Shown: positions 38,985-48,200 of the stretch, in pieces
Position numbering within the stretch: the first letter of the stretch is position 1
Layout: every line of letters begins with the position of its first letter
From: CAWGCA01 sp963820955
GTDB lineage: Bacteria > Pseudomonadota > Gammaproteobacteria > Chromatiales > Chromatiaceae
NCBI GenBank assembly: GCA_963820955.1
Contig: CAWGCA010000047.1
Location: 62,001-126,000, forward strand
Direction of reading: 5' to 3'
DNA: 64,000 nucleotides
Position numbers and translations under genes: made by a program
Notes under the pieces: generated by a model
The model's database searches: none
Told to the model about the DNA's origin: nothing
Seen by the model: the letters and a program-made list of their open reading frames with translations, nothing else

Positions 38985-39592
38985 CTAAGGTGCGCTGCTC
39001 AGGTCGAACCAACGGTCCAGCCTCTCGTGGGCCTGATCTATTCCCTGCTGCTTCAGGGCGGAAAACGGCTGGCTGGTTATGGCATCCCCCAGCGGGGCGA
39101 GTTCCAGCCTGACCTGCTGCAGACTTTTGGTCGCGGCGCCCCTTTTCAGTTTGTCTGCCTTGGTTAGCAGGATGTGCACGGGCAGGCCGATTTCCTGGCT
39201 CCACTCCAGCATCTGCCGATCAAATGGTTTCAGGGGATGACGGATATCCATCATGAGAACAATGCCCCGCAGGCAATGGCGCCGCTCGAGGTAGTTCGCC
39301 AAGGTTCCCTGCCACTGGCGTTTCACTGCCTCCGCAACCTTGGCATAGCCATAGCCTGGCAGGTCCACCAGACGACGTCGGTCATCGAGAGAAAAGAAAT
39401 TAAGCAACTGGGTGCGGCCCGGGGTCTTGCTGGTGCGGGCCAGATTCTTCTGCTGACAGAGGACATTGATGGCGCTGGATTTGCCCGCATTGGAGCGTCC
39501 CGCGAAGGCGATTTCTATCCCCTCGTCTGGTGGATCTGGGATAGAGTGGCGGCGCTGGTAAGAAAGCGGGCCTGGCGGTAGTAGGGATTCAC
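38985..39592 (-). pseudogene. engB: EngB (YsxC/YihA) ribosome-biogenesis GTPase, one-base frameshift as read
   Basis: The span of 608 nt is one base short of 203 codons. From GTG 39592 the frame reads MNPYYRQARFLTSAATLSQI. After about 39526-39535 the next frame reads PDEGIEIAFAGRSNAGKSS, so one base is missing at that point. All GTPase motifs then follow: GRSNAGKS (G1), DLPGYGYA (G3), TKADK (G4) and FSALK (G5). EngB is essential for 50S assembly in most bacteria, so an error in this sequence is more likely than a dead gene. The downstream part is fully conserved. Confidence 0.88.
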
Positions 39593-39632
39593 AATGCTGA
39601 AGTTGCGTTCACAGGATGGCGGATAAAGCGGG

Positions 39633-40104
39633 TTAATCCCGCCGCCAGTGGCCGGATTTACCCCCGGCTTTCTCCACCAGCCGTACCTGCTCGATGGCCA
39701 TGCCCCGATCCGCTGCTTTACACATATCGTAGATGGTCAGCAGCGCGACTTGCGTGGCGCACAGGGCCTCCATCTCCACCCCGGTCTGGCCCTTGGGTCT
39801 TGGCCCGCGTGCAACAGTCGACGCAGGAGTTGTCTGGTCCGCGTTAACTCAATCTCACATGGGTCAATGCCAGGGGATGGCACAGCGGCACCAATTCGGC
39901 GGTGTTTTTGGCGGCCATGATGCCGGCGACTCGCGCGATACCGAGGACGTCGCCCTTCTTATGGCCGCCGACCGATCATGGCAGGGTTGCGGCTGCATGC
40001 GGATCCGTCCCATGCTGACGGCGGTGCGTTGGGTGACCTGTTTGCCGCCGACATCGACCATGTGTGCCTCGCCGGATGGCATCGAAATGGGTGAGTTCGG
40101 CCAT
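39633..40104 (-). pseudogene. moaC: MoaC, cyclic pyranopterin monophosphate synthase, several frameshifts as read
   Basis: The 472-nt span matches MoaC in pieces on different frames: MAELTHFDA, then GEAHMVDVGGKQVTQRTAV and GRIRMQP, then IARVAGIMAAKNTAELVPLCHPLALT, then QTGVEMEAL and VRLVEKAGGKSGHWRRD. At least three single-base shifts are needed to join them. MoaC makes cPMP in molybdenum cofactor synthesis. Every conserved block, including the active-site CHPL and VEMEAL motifs, is intact, which speaks against old decay. Confidence 0.82.
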
Positions 40105-40654
40105 AGGGGGCAACAGCCGTAACTGGCCTCTCGTTTCGATGACTTGGGGACCTCAGGACCTCGAAGGCCATGTTGGCCAAATCGGCCATCACCCAGGTGG
40201 CAGGTGCTTGCCCACACCGCCCACGGTGCCCGGATTGACCACATGGGTGACATCGCCGGCACAGTTGCGTTGTTCGGCGATTTCGACCTCGTGGCTGTGG
40301 CCGCAGCAGACCAGATCCCAGTCACCGGTTGCCGCCATCGCATGGGCATAGTGTGGGTAGTGGACCAGGAAGATGCGTTTGCCTGCCAGCTCGATGCCGG
40401 CGTCCATGCCGTGGTAACTGCACCACCCCTCCGGGCTTGTGGGCGAGACGGGACAGCGCGTAGAGATCGCCGGTATTGTTGCCGTGGATCACATGGACCG
40501 GCAGCGCGTATTTTTGCAGGCAGTGCAGCGTGCTGGGGGCGACGAGATCGCCGCAGTGCAATACGGCCTCGGCGCCGGCGCTCTTGGCATCGGCGACCGC
40601 CGCATCGATCAGCGGGATATGGTCGTGGCTATCGGAGAGGATGCATACTTTCAT
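40105..40654 (-). pseudogene. YfcE/MJ0936-type metallophosphoesterase, frameshifted as read
   Basis: From ATG 40654 the frame reads MKVCILSDSHDHIPL with metal-binding D-x-H, then HCGDL and HGNNTGD. A shift near 40430 moves to YHGMDAGIELAGKRIFLVHYPH with CCGHSHE and NPGTVGG. Another near 40195 gives ATWVMADLANMAFEV. Conserved metal ligands (DSH, GD, GNN, GHSH) are all visible. It belongs to the calcineurin-like phosphodiesterase family. The true stop is uncertain, placed just before moaC. Confidence 0.8.
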
Positions 40655-40728
40655 CGGCGGTACGGCTGCGTCTGTAAAGCTGACCATCGTACCGTACTTC
40701 GCTGACGGAAATAGCGCTCGGCAGCCTT

Positions 40729-41274
40729 TCAGAAGTGCGGTTTCTCCGGCGCGTCCTGGTACATCTGCACGCTGTCCATGATCTCCTGCTTGGCCTCGTC
40801 GACACCGTACCAACCATCGACACGGACCCATTTGCCTTCGTCGAGGTCCTTGTAGTGCTCGAAGAAGTGGGAGATGCGGTTGAGGATGTCACCGGCCAGG
40901 TCGCGGAAGCTTTCGACACCGCGATAGGTCTTGCACAGCTTGTCGACCGGCACCGCGAGGATCTTTGCGTCATCGCCGGATTCGTCTTTCATCTTGAGCA
41001 CGCCGACCGGGCGGCAGCTGATGACCGAGCCCGAGATCAGCGGATCGGGGGTCAATACGAGCACGTCCACGGGGTCGCCATCTTTCGACAAGGTATGCGG
41101 GACATAGCCGTAGTTGCAGGGATAAAACATCGCGGTCGACATGAAACGGTCGACGAACATCGCGCCGGTGTCTTTGTCGAGTTCGTATTTGACCGGGTCT
41201 GAATGGGCCGGAATCTCGATAATGACATTGATCTCGTTGGGCACATTGCCCTTGCTGACGCGGTCCAGGTTCAT
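40729..41274 (-). CDS. ppa: Inorganic pyrophosphatase (family I)
   Basis: Encodes 181 residues. The family I signature DGDPVDVLVL is present, with the EIPAHSDPVKYELDKDTG start and a YKDLDEGKWV segment near the end. It hydrolyses PPi to two phosphates in the cytosol with Mg. It lies downstream of hppA on the same strand. It is the only gene in the 39.5-42.5 kb zone without a visible frameshift. Confidence 0.95.
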   Translation of the reverse strand: MNLDRVSKGNVPNEINVIIEIPAHSDPVKYELDKDTGAMFVDRFMSTAMFYPCNYGYVPHTLSKDGDPVDVLVLTPDPLISGSVISCRPVGVLKMKDESGDDAKILAVPVDKLCKTYRGVESFRDLAGDILNRISHFFEHYKDLDEGKWVRVDGWYGVDEAKQEIMDSVQMYQDAPEKPHF

Positions 41275-41365
41275 GCGGGTGTCCCCTAAAGGCTGTTACA
41301 GGTAAAGCGCGCTAGGGTAAGGCGTGAGGCCTGCCGTCGTCCACTGTTGCGGCGCAACAAAAGCA

Positions 41366-41388
41366 ACAGGGGGCGCACGGCCCCCTGT
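41366..41388 (-). terminator. Terminator after hppA
   Basis: A perfect 9-bp stem (ACAGGGGGC/GCCCCCTGT) with a 5-nt loop is followed on the minus strand by a T-rich stretch (TGCTTTTGTTG). It lies between the hppA stop and the ppa start, so ppa probably has its own promoter or depends on read-through. Confidence 0.65.
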
Positions 41389-41411
41389 CTTGAAGCGTCC
41401 GCATCAGTGGA

Positions 41412-43439
41412 TCAAAGCATCGGCACGATCAGCAAGGCGACGATGTTGATGATCTTGATCAGCGGGTTGACGGCTGGGCCGGCGGTGTCTTTGTAGGGGT
41501 CGCCGACGGTGTCGCCGGTGACCGCCGCCTTGTGTGCATCGGAGCCCTTGCCGCCGAAGTTGCCATCCTCGATATATTTCTTGGCGTTGTCCCAGGCGCC
41601 GCCGCCGGTGGTCATCGAGATCGCGACGAACAGGCCGGTGACGATGGTGCCGATCAGCAGGCCGCCCAGGGCCTTCGCGGCCCGAGCAGCAGGCCAACCG
41701 ACCACGATGGTACAGCGATCGGCAGCAATGAGGGGATGATCATTTCCTTGATCGCCGACTTGGTCAGCATATCGACGGCCCGGCCGTAATCCGGCTTCTC
41801 GGTGTGATCCATGATGCCGGGCTTTTCTTTGAACTGGCGGCGTACTTCGTTGACGATCCCGCCAGCCGCGCGACCGACCGCCTCCATCGCCATGGCGCCG
41901 AACAGGTAGGGCACCAGGCCACCAATAAACAGCCCGATGATGACCATGTGATCGGACAGGTCGAAGCTGACGATGCCATACCGGCGTTTTCCAGCGTGTG
42001 GGTGTAGTCGGCGAACAGCACCAGTGCGGCCAGGCCGGCCGAGCCGATGGCGTAACCCTTGGTCACCGCCTTGGTGGTGTTGCCCACCGCGTCCAGCGGG
42101 TCGGTGATGTTGCGGATCTTCTCGTCCAGTTCGGCCATCTCGGCGATGCCGCCGGCGTTGTCGGTGATGGGGCCATAGGCGTCCAGGGCGACGATGATGC
42201 CGGTCATGGAGAGCATGGAGGTGGCGGCGATGGCGATGCCGTACAGGCCGGCCAGTTCGTAGGCGCCCCAGATCGGCGGCGCAGATCGACGATCACCGGC
42301 GCGGCGGTGGACTTCATGGAGACCCCCAGGCCGGCGATAACGTTGGTGCCGTCACCGGTGGTGGAGGCCTCGGCGATGTGGCGCACCGGGCTGTACTCGG
42401 TGGCGGTGTAGTACTCGGTGATCACCACCATGGCGGCGGTCAGCGCCAGACCGATCAGGGCCGAGCCGAACAGGTGCCAGATGTTGAAGCCACTCCGACC
42501 CCGGCCATCATGTAGTCGGTGACGAAGTAGAAGGCGATGGCTGGCAATGACACCGGCGACGATCAAGCCGCGATAGAGGGCCGGCATGACGTTGGTATCG
42601 GTATCCTTCGCCTTGACGAAGTAGGTGCCGATGATCGATGCGATGATGGAGACGCCGCCCAGGACCATTGGATAGAGGATAGCGGCTTCACCCGCGTCTT
42701 TCAGCAGCAGGCCGCCCAGCAGCATGGTGGCGATCAGGGTGACGGCATAGGTCTCGAACAGATCGGCGGCCATGCCGGCGCAGTCGCCCACGTTGTCGCC
42801 GACGTTATCGGCGATGACCGCCGGGTTGCGCGGATCGTCCTCAGGTATGCCTGCCTCGACCTTACCGACGATATCGGCGCCCACGTCGGCACCCTTGGTG
42901 AAGATACCGCCGCCGAGCCGGGCAAAGATGGAGATCAGGGAACCGCCGAAGGCCAGTCCGACCAGCGGGTGCAGCGGATCTTCGACCCCCATGGCGATCA
43001 GGATGGCATAGTATCCGGCCACACCCAGCAGGCCCAGGCCAACTACCAGCATGCCGGTTATGGCGCCGCCTCGGAAGGCGATCTGCAGGGCCGCGTTGAT
43101 ACCCTTGTTGGCGGCCTCCGCGGTGCGCAGGTTGGAGCGGACGGAGATATGCATGCCGATGTAGCCGGTGGCGCCGGACATGATGGCGCCGATGGCAAAG
43201 CCGATGGCGGTGCTGGCGCCCAGCAGCACCCAGAGCACGATACAGAGCACCACCCCGACGATCCCGATCGTGGTGTACTGGCGGTTGAGGTAGGCCTTGG
43301 CACCTTCCTGAATCGCCCCCGCGATCTCTTTCATCCGTTCATTGCCTTCGGGTTGGCGTAATATCCATTTAACTGATATGAAGCCGTAGACCAGCGCCGC
43401 AGCGGCACAGATCAGGGCAAACACGAGTTCACCTTTCAT
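41412..43439 (-). pseudogene. hppA: Membrane-bound proton-translocating pyrophosphatase, five frameshifts as read
   Basis: The 2028-nt span equals about 676 residues, normal for the family. From ATG 43439 one frame runs to near 42541. Compensating shifts at about 42541 and 42491 restore it to GFNIWHLFG. Further breaks lie near 42283, 41977 and 41682. Conserved motifs include DVGADIVGKVEAGIPEDDPRNPAVIADNVGDNVGD, split here by position, and GNTTKAVTKGYAIGSA. The Lys in GNTTK is the mark of K+-independent proton pumps. It couples PPi hydrolysis or synthesis to proton flow. It lies downstream of the PPi-type phosphofructokinase on the same strand. Confidence 0.85.
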
Positions 43440-43591
43440 AGATTTAGTCTCCTACCTTCTGTTTTAAACTGAAACTTGTCTGGTTGGACGGGATCCGGGG
43501 TGCCTTTGCGCGCATCCGTGGTGCATGATTTCCAGCACCCCACTGTCGGTGCTTTGCTGCCGGCTCGCTTTGATCTCGATCAACCAAAATG

Positions 43592-43615
43592 GAAAAAGGG
43601 GACCTTGGTCCCCTT
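43592..43615 (-). terminator. Rho-independent terminator after the PPi-type phosphofructokinase gene
   Basis: On the minus strand a 9-bp perfect stem AAGGGGACC/GGTCCCCTT is followed by five T. It sits 19 bp after the stop at 43634 and upstream of hppA, so hppA is likely transcribed from a separate promoter in 43440-43590 or by partial read-through. Confidence 0.8.
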
Positions 43616-43633
43616 CAATCTGTTCACCCGGCG

Positions 43634-44890
43634 TTACTTGAGTTCGAACTCGGGGAGTTTCTTCTCCACCGGGGCATTGGTCAGCGTCACATAGTCCGGC
43701 ATGCCATTGCTGTAGGGGGGGTAGGCTTCTCCCTGAATGAGCGGATAGAGGTACTCCTTGCAGGCCGCCGTGATGCCGAAGCCGTCGTCGGTGATGAACT
43801 CCATGGGCATCATCTTCTCCACATTGGCGACTTCGGAGAGGGGCGCCTTACCAATTTCCCAGACATAGGGGTCACTGGATTTACGTACCACTGTCGGCAT
43901 GATGGAATTGTCGCCCTCCAGGGCGTATTCCACCGCTGCCTTCCCCATGGCGTAAGCTTGTTCAACGTCGCTCTCCGAGGCCAGGTGGCGAGCCGCTCGC
44001 TGCAGGTAATCCGCCACCGCCCAGTGGAACTTGTAGCCCAGGGCGTCTTTGATCATGTTGGCAACCACCGGGGCGGCGCCGCCCAACTGGGCGTGACCGA
44101 ATGCGTCTCTGGTGCCCTGTTCGGCCAGGAACTTCCCGTCCGGCCAGTGGGCTCCCTCGGAGACCACCACGGTCACATAGCCGAACTCTTCCACTTTCGC
44201 CTTGCATTTGGCGATGAAGGCGTCCTGATTGAATTCGATCTCAGGAAACAGGATCAAGACCGGGATACCCTTGTCTTCTACCAGACCACCGGCGGCGGCG
44301 ATCCAGCCCGCATGGCGCCCCATCACTTCGATGACAAACACCTTGGTCGAGGTCTTGGCCATGGAGCGAACATCATAGCTAGCTTCCAAGGTGGAAACGG
44401 CGATGTATTTTGCCACCGAACCGAAACCCGGGCAGTTGTCGGTAATTGGTAGGTCGTTGTCCACGGTCTTAGGGACGTGGATGGCCTGTACCGGGAAGCC
44501 CATTTTTTCCGAAAGCTGCGAGACCTTGTAACAGGTGTCAGCGGAATCACCGCCCCCGTTATAGAAAAAGTAGCCGATATCGTGGGCCTTGAAAATCTCG
44601 ATCAGGCGTTCGTATTCGCGCCGGTTCTCCTCCAGGCTTTTCAGCTTGAAGCGACAGGAGCCGAAACCACCCGAAGGGGTGTGGCGCAGGGCGGCGATCG
44701 CCTGGTCCGATTCCTTGCTGGTATCGATCAGTTCCTCGGTCAAGGCGCCGATGATGCCGTTGCGGCCAGCATAGACGTTGCCGATCTGATCGGTGTGCTT
44801 GCGGGCGGTCTCAATGACACCGCAGGCAGAGGCGTTGATGACAGCGGTGACACCACCTGACTGTGCATAGAAGGCATTTTTCTTACTCAT
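43634..44890 (-). CDS. pfp: 6-phosphofructokinase, PPi-dependent type
   Basis: Encodes 418 residues from ATG 44890 (MSKKNAFYAQSGG). Marks are the GGGDS phosphate-donor loop, PKTVDNDLP and EVMGRHAGWIA. In ATP enzymes the loop reads GGDGS. An Asp at the second position after the glycine pair marks the PPi type, and here it is present while the preceding Asp is Gly. PPi-PFK reversibly interconverts fructose-6-phosphate and fructose-1,6-bisphosphate, and in related organisms also acts on sedoheptulose phosphates. Its proximity to hppA and ppa supports PPi use. Confidence 0.88.
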   Translation of the reverse strand: MSKKNAFYAQSGGVTAVINASACGVIETARKHTDQIGNVYAGRNGIIGALTEELIDTSKESDQAIAALRHTPSGGFGSCRFKLKSLEENRREYERLIEIFKAHDIGYFFYNGGGDSADTCYKVSQLSEKMGFPVQAIHVPKTVDNDLPITDNCPGFGSVAKYIAVSTLEASYDVRSMAKTSTKVFVIEVMGRHAGWIAAAGGLVEDKGIPVLILFPEIEFNQDAFIAKCKAKVEEFGYVTVVVSEGAHWPDGKFLAEQGTRDAFGHAQLGGAAPVVANMIKDALGYKFHWAVADYLQRAARHLASESDVEQAYAMGKAAVEYALEGDNSIMPTVVRKSSDPYVWEIGKAPLSEVANVEKMMPMEFITDDGFGITAACKEYLYPLIQGEAYPPYSNGMPDYVTLTNAPVEKKLPEFELK

Positions 44891-44957
44891 ACGGGCTTCC
44901 TTCGATTTCTCTCTTCGTGTATTGCTTCCTGATGACGGATTGGCTCCGTCTTTCGAT

Positions 44958-45302
44958 CTACAGGTCGCCCCGCTCCTGGGCATCATGGTCGGCCTGGGCC
45001 TGGAGCAGGGAGACGACGCATTCGGTGATGTCGTTATATTCGTAAACACCGGTGCCATACTGCTGATAGGCCCGGTAAAAGAACTGGCTGCGATACTTGC
45101 GGGTGCCGGTCTTGAATATGATGAAATTGCAATTGTCTTTTTTCCAGTACCAGACAGGGCAGGATGTCAATTCCCGGTCGGATGGCTGCAATCGGATCTC
45201 AGAGTCGGCAATCTCTATCGCCATGTCCTCCCTGTAGCGTTCCTGTAAGGTGGTCCGGATGATCCAGGTTTCACTGTCGCTGATATCGGAGACTTCGTGC
45301 AT
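44958..45302 (-). CDS. Uncharacterised small protein upstream of pfp
   Basis: Encodes 114 residues from ATG 45302 (MHEVSDISDSETWIIRTTL). An upstream ATG at 45371 is possible. It has a beta-rich pattern and an aromatic central part (CPVWYWKKDNCNFIIFKTG) with two Cys, and ends with a glutamine-rich helix. There is no leader or membrane segment. It is in the same direction as pfp, 67 bp upstream. I do not recognise the family and no function can be given. Confidence 0.6.
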   Translation of the reverse strand: MHEVSDISDSETWIIRTTLQERYREDMAIEIADSEIRLQPSDRELTSCPVWYWKKDNCNFIIFKTGTRKYRSQFFYRAYQQYGTGVYEYNDITECVVSLLQAQADHDAQERGDL

Positions 45303-45582
45303 GGTTATTGAGCCATTGACCAAAGAGGCCGAAGGATAACGTAAAACTGAACAAGCTGTCAGGCACAGCAATCGCCCCGATCCAGGGCGTAACTATCGCA
45401 TTGACTTTGCTCGAAATCTGCGGCTACTGTATCCAACCGGCATATCAGCGGCCAATGTAATTGTTGGATGCCGGCATGGAATTTCTTAATTACGATAAAA
45501 AACAATCAGATGGATCGTGTTTTGTCTACTGGTGGGCGGTAGCTAAAAGAATAAATCGACAAAGATTCTGGAAGAAGCAACT

Positions 45583-46863
45583 ATGAGAATTGTCCTGCTG
45601 GGTGCTCCCGGTTCCGGAAAGGGAACCCAGGCCACCAAACTTACCGATCATTTTGGGATTCTGCGGATCTCCACCGGGACGATGTTACGTGAAGCGGCTC
45701 AAGAGGATACGGGCCCCGGAAAACAGGTCAAGGCCTTGTTGGAACTTGGTCAGCATGTTCCGGATGAAATCGTATGTGCAGTACTCAAGGAGCGGCTGCG
45801 CAAGCCGGATATCCAAGGTGGTTTTCTATTGGTCGGGTTTCCCCGCAGCGCTGCTCAGGCCAATGCCCTGGATGAGATTCTGGAATACTTGAATTTGCCC
45901 CTGGACCTGGTTTTGTTGTTGGAGGGTGATCACGATCAGTTCATGGAGCGACTGGAGGGGCGGCAGATCTGCCGGTCCTGCGGCACCATGTATAACATTT
46001 TTACCAATCCCCCCAGGGTAGAGGGGGCCTGTGATCTTTGCGGCGGCCCTGTCCGCCGGCGGGTGGAAGACAACGAAGAGACGATATCCAATCGGATGCG
46101 GGTCTACGATCACCAGTCTGCCTCGCTGGTTCAGTATTACCGGCTGCACGGAAAACTTCGCCAGGTTCAGGCAGATGGGGATAGTGAAACGGTTTATCAG
46201 GTCCTCCAGGATGTGATCGATGAGCATCCTCCAACGGTAGTTGAAACCGGGCCGGTGGTTGAACCCCCGGTCTCGATCATCAGGCCCGTAGACCAGCAAT
46301 CCAGCGCTGAGTTTACAGAGAAGGTGTGCGGAAAGTCGGCGGAGGAGGCAACGAACGATACTGATAACCTGGAATCGGAGAAGGAAAAGGCGGTCCTGAA
46401 GAAAGAGGCGATAGTGGAAAAACAGGCCACCCCAAAGAAAAAGGCCACCCCAAAGAAAAAGGTCACCCCAAAGAAAAAGGTCACCCCAAAGAAAAAGGCC
46501 ACCCCAAAGAAAAAGGCCACCCCAAAGAAAAAGGCCACCCCAAAGAAAAAGGCCACCCCAAAGAAAAAGGCTACCCCAAAGAAAAAGGCTACCCCAAAGA
46601 AAAAGGTCACCCCAAAGAAAAAGGCCACCCCAAAGAAAAAGGCCACCCCAAAGAAAAAGGCCACCCCAAAGAAAAAGGCCACCCCAAAGAAAAAGGCCAC
46701 CCCAAAGAAAAAGGCCACCCCAAAGAAAAAGGCCACCCCAAAGAAAAAGGCTACCCCAAAGAAAAAGGTCACCCCAAAGAAAAAGGTCACCCCAAAGAAA
46801 AAGACTACCCCAAAGAAAAAGGCCACCCCAAAGAAAAAGGTGGTCCCTAGAAAGGTTAGCTAA
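45583..46863 (+). CDS. adk: Adenylate kinase fused to a 23-copy lysine-rich repeat tail
   Basis: Encodes 426 residues, twice the usual 214-220. Residues 1 to about 215 are a complete long-form adenylate kinase: GAPGSGKGTQA, the RISTGTMLRE AMP-binding segment, and a LID with two CxxC pairs (CRSC, CDLC) that should bind zinc. An acidic linker of about 60 residues follows, then 23 copies of a hexapeptide (A/V/T)TPKKK and a final VVPRKVS. The tail adds about 70 Lys. It resembles histone H1 or AlgP tails and suggests binding to nucleic acid or polyphosphate, which is inference. The RBS GGAAG is nine bases before ATG. Confidence 0.93.
   Translation: MRIVLLGAPGSGKGTQATKLTDHFGILRISTGTMLREAAQEDTGPGKQVKALLELGQHVPDEIVCAVLKERLRKPDIQGGFLLVGFPRSAAQANALDEILEYLNLPLDLVLLLEGDHDQFMERLEGRQICRSCGTMYNIFTNPPRVEGACDLCGGPVRRRVEDNEETISNRMRVYDHQSASLVQYYRLHGKLRQVQADGDSETVYQVLQDVIDEHPPTVVETGPVVEPPVSIIRPVDQQSSAEFTEKVCGKSAEEATNDTDNLESEKEKAVLKKEAIVEKQATPKKKATPKKKVTPKKKVTPKKKATPKKKATPKKKATPKKKATPKKKATPKKKATPKKKVTPKKKATPKKKATPKKKATPKKKATPKKKATPKKKATPKKKATPKKKATPKKKVTPKKKVTPKKKTTPKKKATPKKKVVPRKVS
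46426..46839 (+). repeat. 23 tandem copies of an 18-bp unit inside adk
   Basis: The unit is GCCACCCCAAAGAAAAAG, repeated 23 times without interruption (414 bp). Variants affect the first codon only (GCC, GCT, GTC or ACT). Nearly identical units imply recent slippage or expansion. Each unit keeps the reading frame, so copy number can change without breaking the gene. Confidence 0.97.
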
Positions 46864-46915
46864 GAGATTGAGAGCCTCTGCTGCCGGGAGGAGGATTAGT
46901 GACGAGGTACACTCG

Positions 46916-47731
46916 TTAGGTGTCTGTAGCCTTGGGCGTAAACAGGGCAGCCAGTCGCTCGCCCGGATCCTCCGCCCGCATGAAGGCCTCGCCCACCAGG
47001 AAGACATTGACCCCGTGCCGGCGCATAAAATTCACGTCGGAAGGTGTGTGGATACCGCTCTCTGTCACCACAATCCGCCCCTCAGGCATTCGCTGCAGGA
47101 GATCCAGAGTGGTGTTCAGGTCTACTTCGAAGGTGTGAAGGTTGCGGTTGTTGATTCCGATCAGCCGGTTGTCGAGCCGCAGGGCTCGCTCCAGTTCCTT
47201 CTCATCGTGCACCTCCATCAGCACATCCATTCCAAGCTGGAGGGCCAGGTCGTTCAGTTCCCGTAGCTGGGTATCCGTCAGGCAGGCGAGGATGAGTAGG
47301 ATGCAGTCAGCACCGATTGTCCGTGCCTCATAAACCTGGTAGGGATCGATGATGAAGTCTTTGCGGATTACCGGTAGTGACCCGGCGGCACGGGCCTGTT
47401 TGAGGTATTCATCGCTTCCCTGGAAGAAGTCAATATCGGTGAGCACCGAAAGGCAGCTGGCCCCCCCCTTTTCGTAACTTTTCGCAATCTCGGCGGGACG
47501 AAACTCCTCCCGTATGATTCCCTTACTCGGAGAGGCCCGCTTGATCTCCGCTATTACAGCCGGTTCTCGCGCCTGTAGCCTGGATTCGATGGCAGCGACA
47601 AAGCCGCGGATGGGAGGCGCTGCCTCCACTCCGCTTAGCAGTAGATCCAACGGCAATCTGCTTGAGCGCTCTGCGATCTCTTCGCGTTTTCGTTGGACGA
47701 TTCTGTTCAGGATGTCGGGTGTATCGCTCAT
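46916..47731 (-). CDS. trpC: Indole-3-glycerol phosphate synthase
   Basis: Encodes 271 residues from ATG 47731 (MSDTPDILNRIVQRKREEI). Marks are AEIKRASPSKG, the DFIIDPYQVYEAR segment with catalytic Lys, LIGINNRNLHTFEVD and ESGIHTPSD. It closes the indole ring in tryptophan synthesis. There is no fused TrpF domain. It is separated from trpG-trpD by cysK and two small genes on the same strand. Confidence 0.95.
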   Translation of the reverse strand: MSDTPDILNRIVQRKREEIAERSSRLPLDLLLSGVEAAPPIRGFVAAIESRLQAREPAVIAEIKRASPSKGIIREEFRPAEIAKSYEKGGASCLSVLTDIDFFQGSDEYLKQARAAGSLPVIRKDFIIDPYQVYEARTIGADCILLILACLTDTQLRELNDLALQLGMDVLMEVHDEKELERALRLDNRLIGINNRNLHTFEVDLNTTLDLLQRMPEGRIVVTESGIHTPSDVNFMRRHGVNVFLVGEAFMRAEDPGERLAALFTPKATDT

Positions 47732-47807
47732 GGGGCCGGAGGTCGTTTGTTGGTCGCCGGGAAGTATTGGGTCGAATTCAAGCCGCCATTTTACCCTGTG
47801 TCGATGG

Positions 47808-48167
47808 TTATAACTCCACCGGCAGGTAAAAAAAGACAAACCGACCTTGTTCGATATCCACCATCAACCTTGCGCCGTGGTGAATTCCATAATCCACATA
47901 GCCAGGTACGGCACTCTCCTGGTGGCATTCGCTGGCATGTTGGGGAGACTCGAAATCCCGATCGCGGTCGTACCAGGAGAGCATCATGTGCCCATCGAAA
48001 CGCAGATCAGCCTGTTCGTTGGCCAGTTTCATCGCTGCCAGATAGTCGTCCAGCGGTGGATCAGGTGAAAGTGTCACCACTTCGATACCGGAAAAATCCG
48101 GATGCCTGGGGTTTGGGCAGCTCAGCCCGCCGGGGGACGTCGGGATGACAGGGGATTTTGCTTTCAT
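47808..48167 (-). CDS. AF1514-like (DUF5619-type) small protein
   Basis: Encodes 119 residues from ATG 48167. It has a Pro-rich N-terminus followed by a compact domain with MMLSWYDRDRDFESPQHASEC and VPGYVDYGIHHGA, a pattern I recall in AF1514-like uncharacterised proteins. No enzyme motif, leader or membrane segment. It lies between the SRPBCC gene (33 bp upstream) and trpC (76 bp downstream) in the same direction. Role unknown. Confidence 0.65.
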   Translation of the reverse strand: MKAKSPVIPTSPGGLSCPNPRHPDFSGIEVVTLSPDPPLDDYLAAMKLANEQADLRFDGHMMLSWYDRDRDFESPQHASECHQESAVPGYVDYGIHHGARLMVDIEQGRFVFFYLPVEL

Positions 48168-48200
48168 TGCAGACCGGGAATCTCCATAAGAACAGGACAA

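Noticed and set aside
42537..43361. 274-residue plus-strand frame over hppA
   Set aside because: Antisense of hppA with Gly/Asp/His-rich composition and no motif; hppA homology on the minus strand is clear.
46426..46839. Tandem repeat considered as a CRISPR-like array
   Set aside because: Units are contiguous without spacers and encode a peptide in frame; no cas gene is near.
45826..47007. Long minus-strand reading frames with LFLWGG or FFFGVA repeats across the adk region
   Set aside because: They are antisense shadows of the 18-bp repeat in adk; the unit has no stop in several frames, and the adenylate kinase frame has clear homology.
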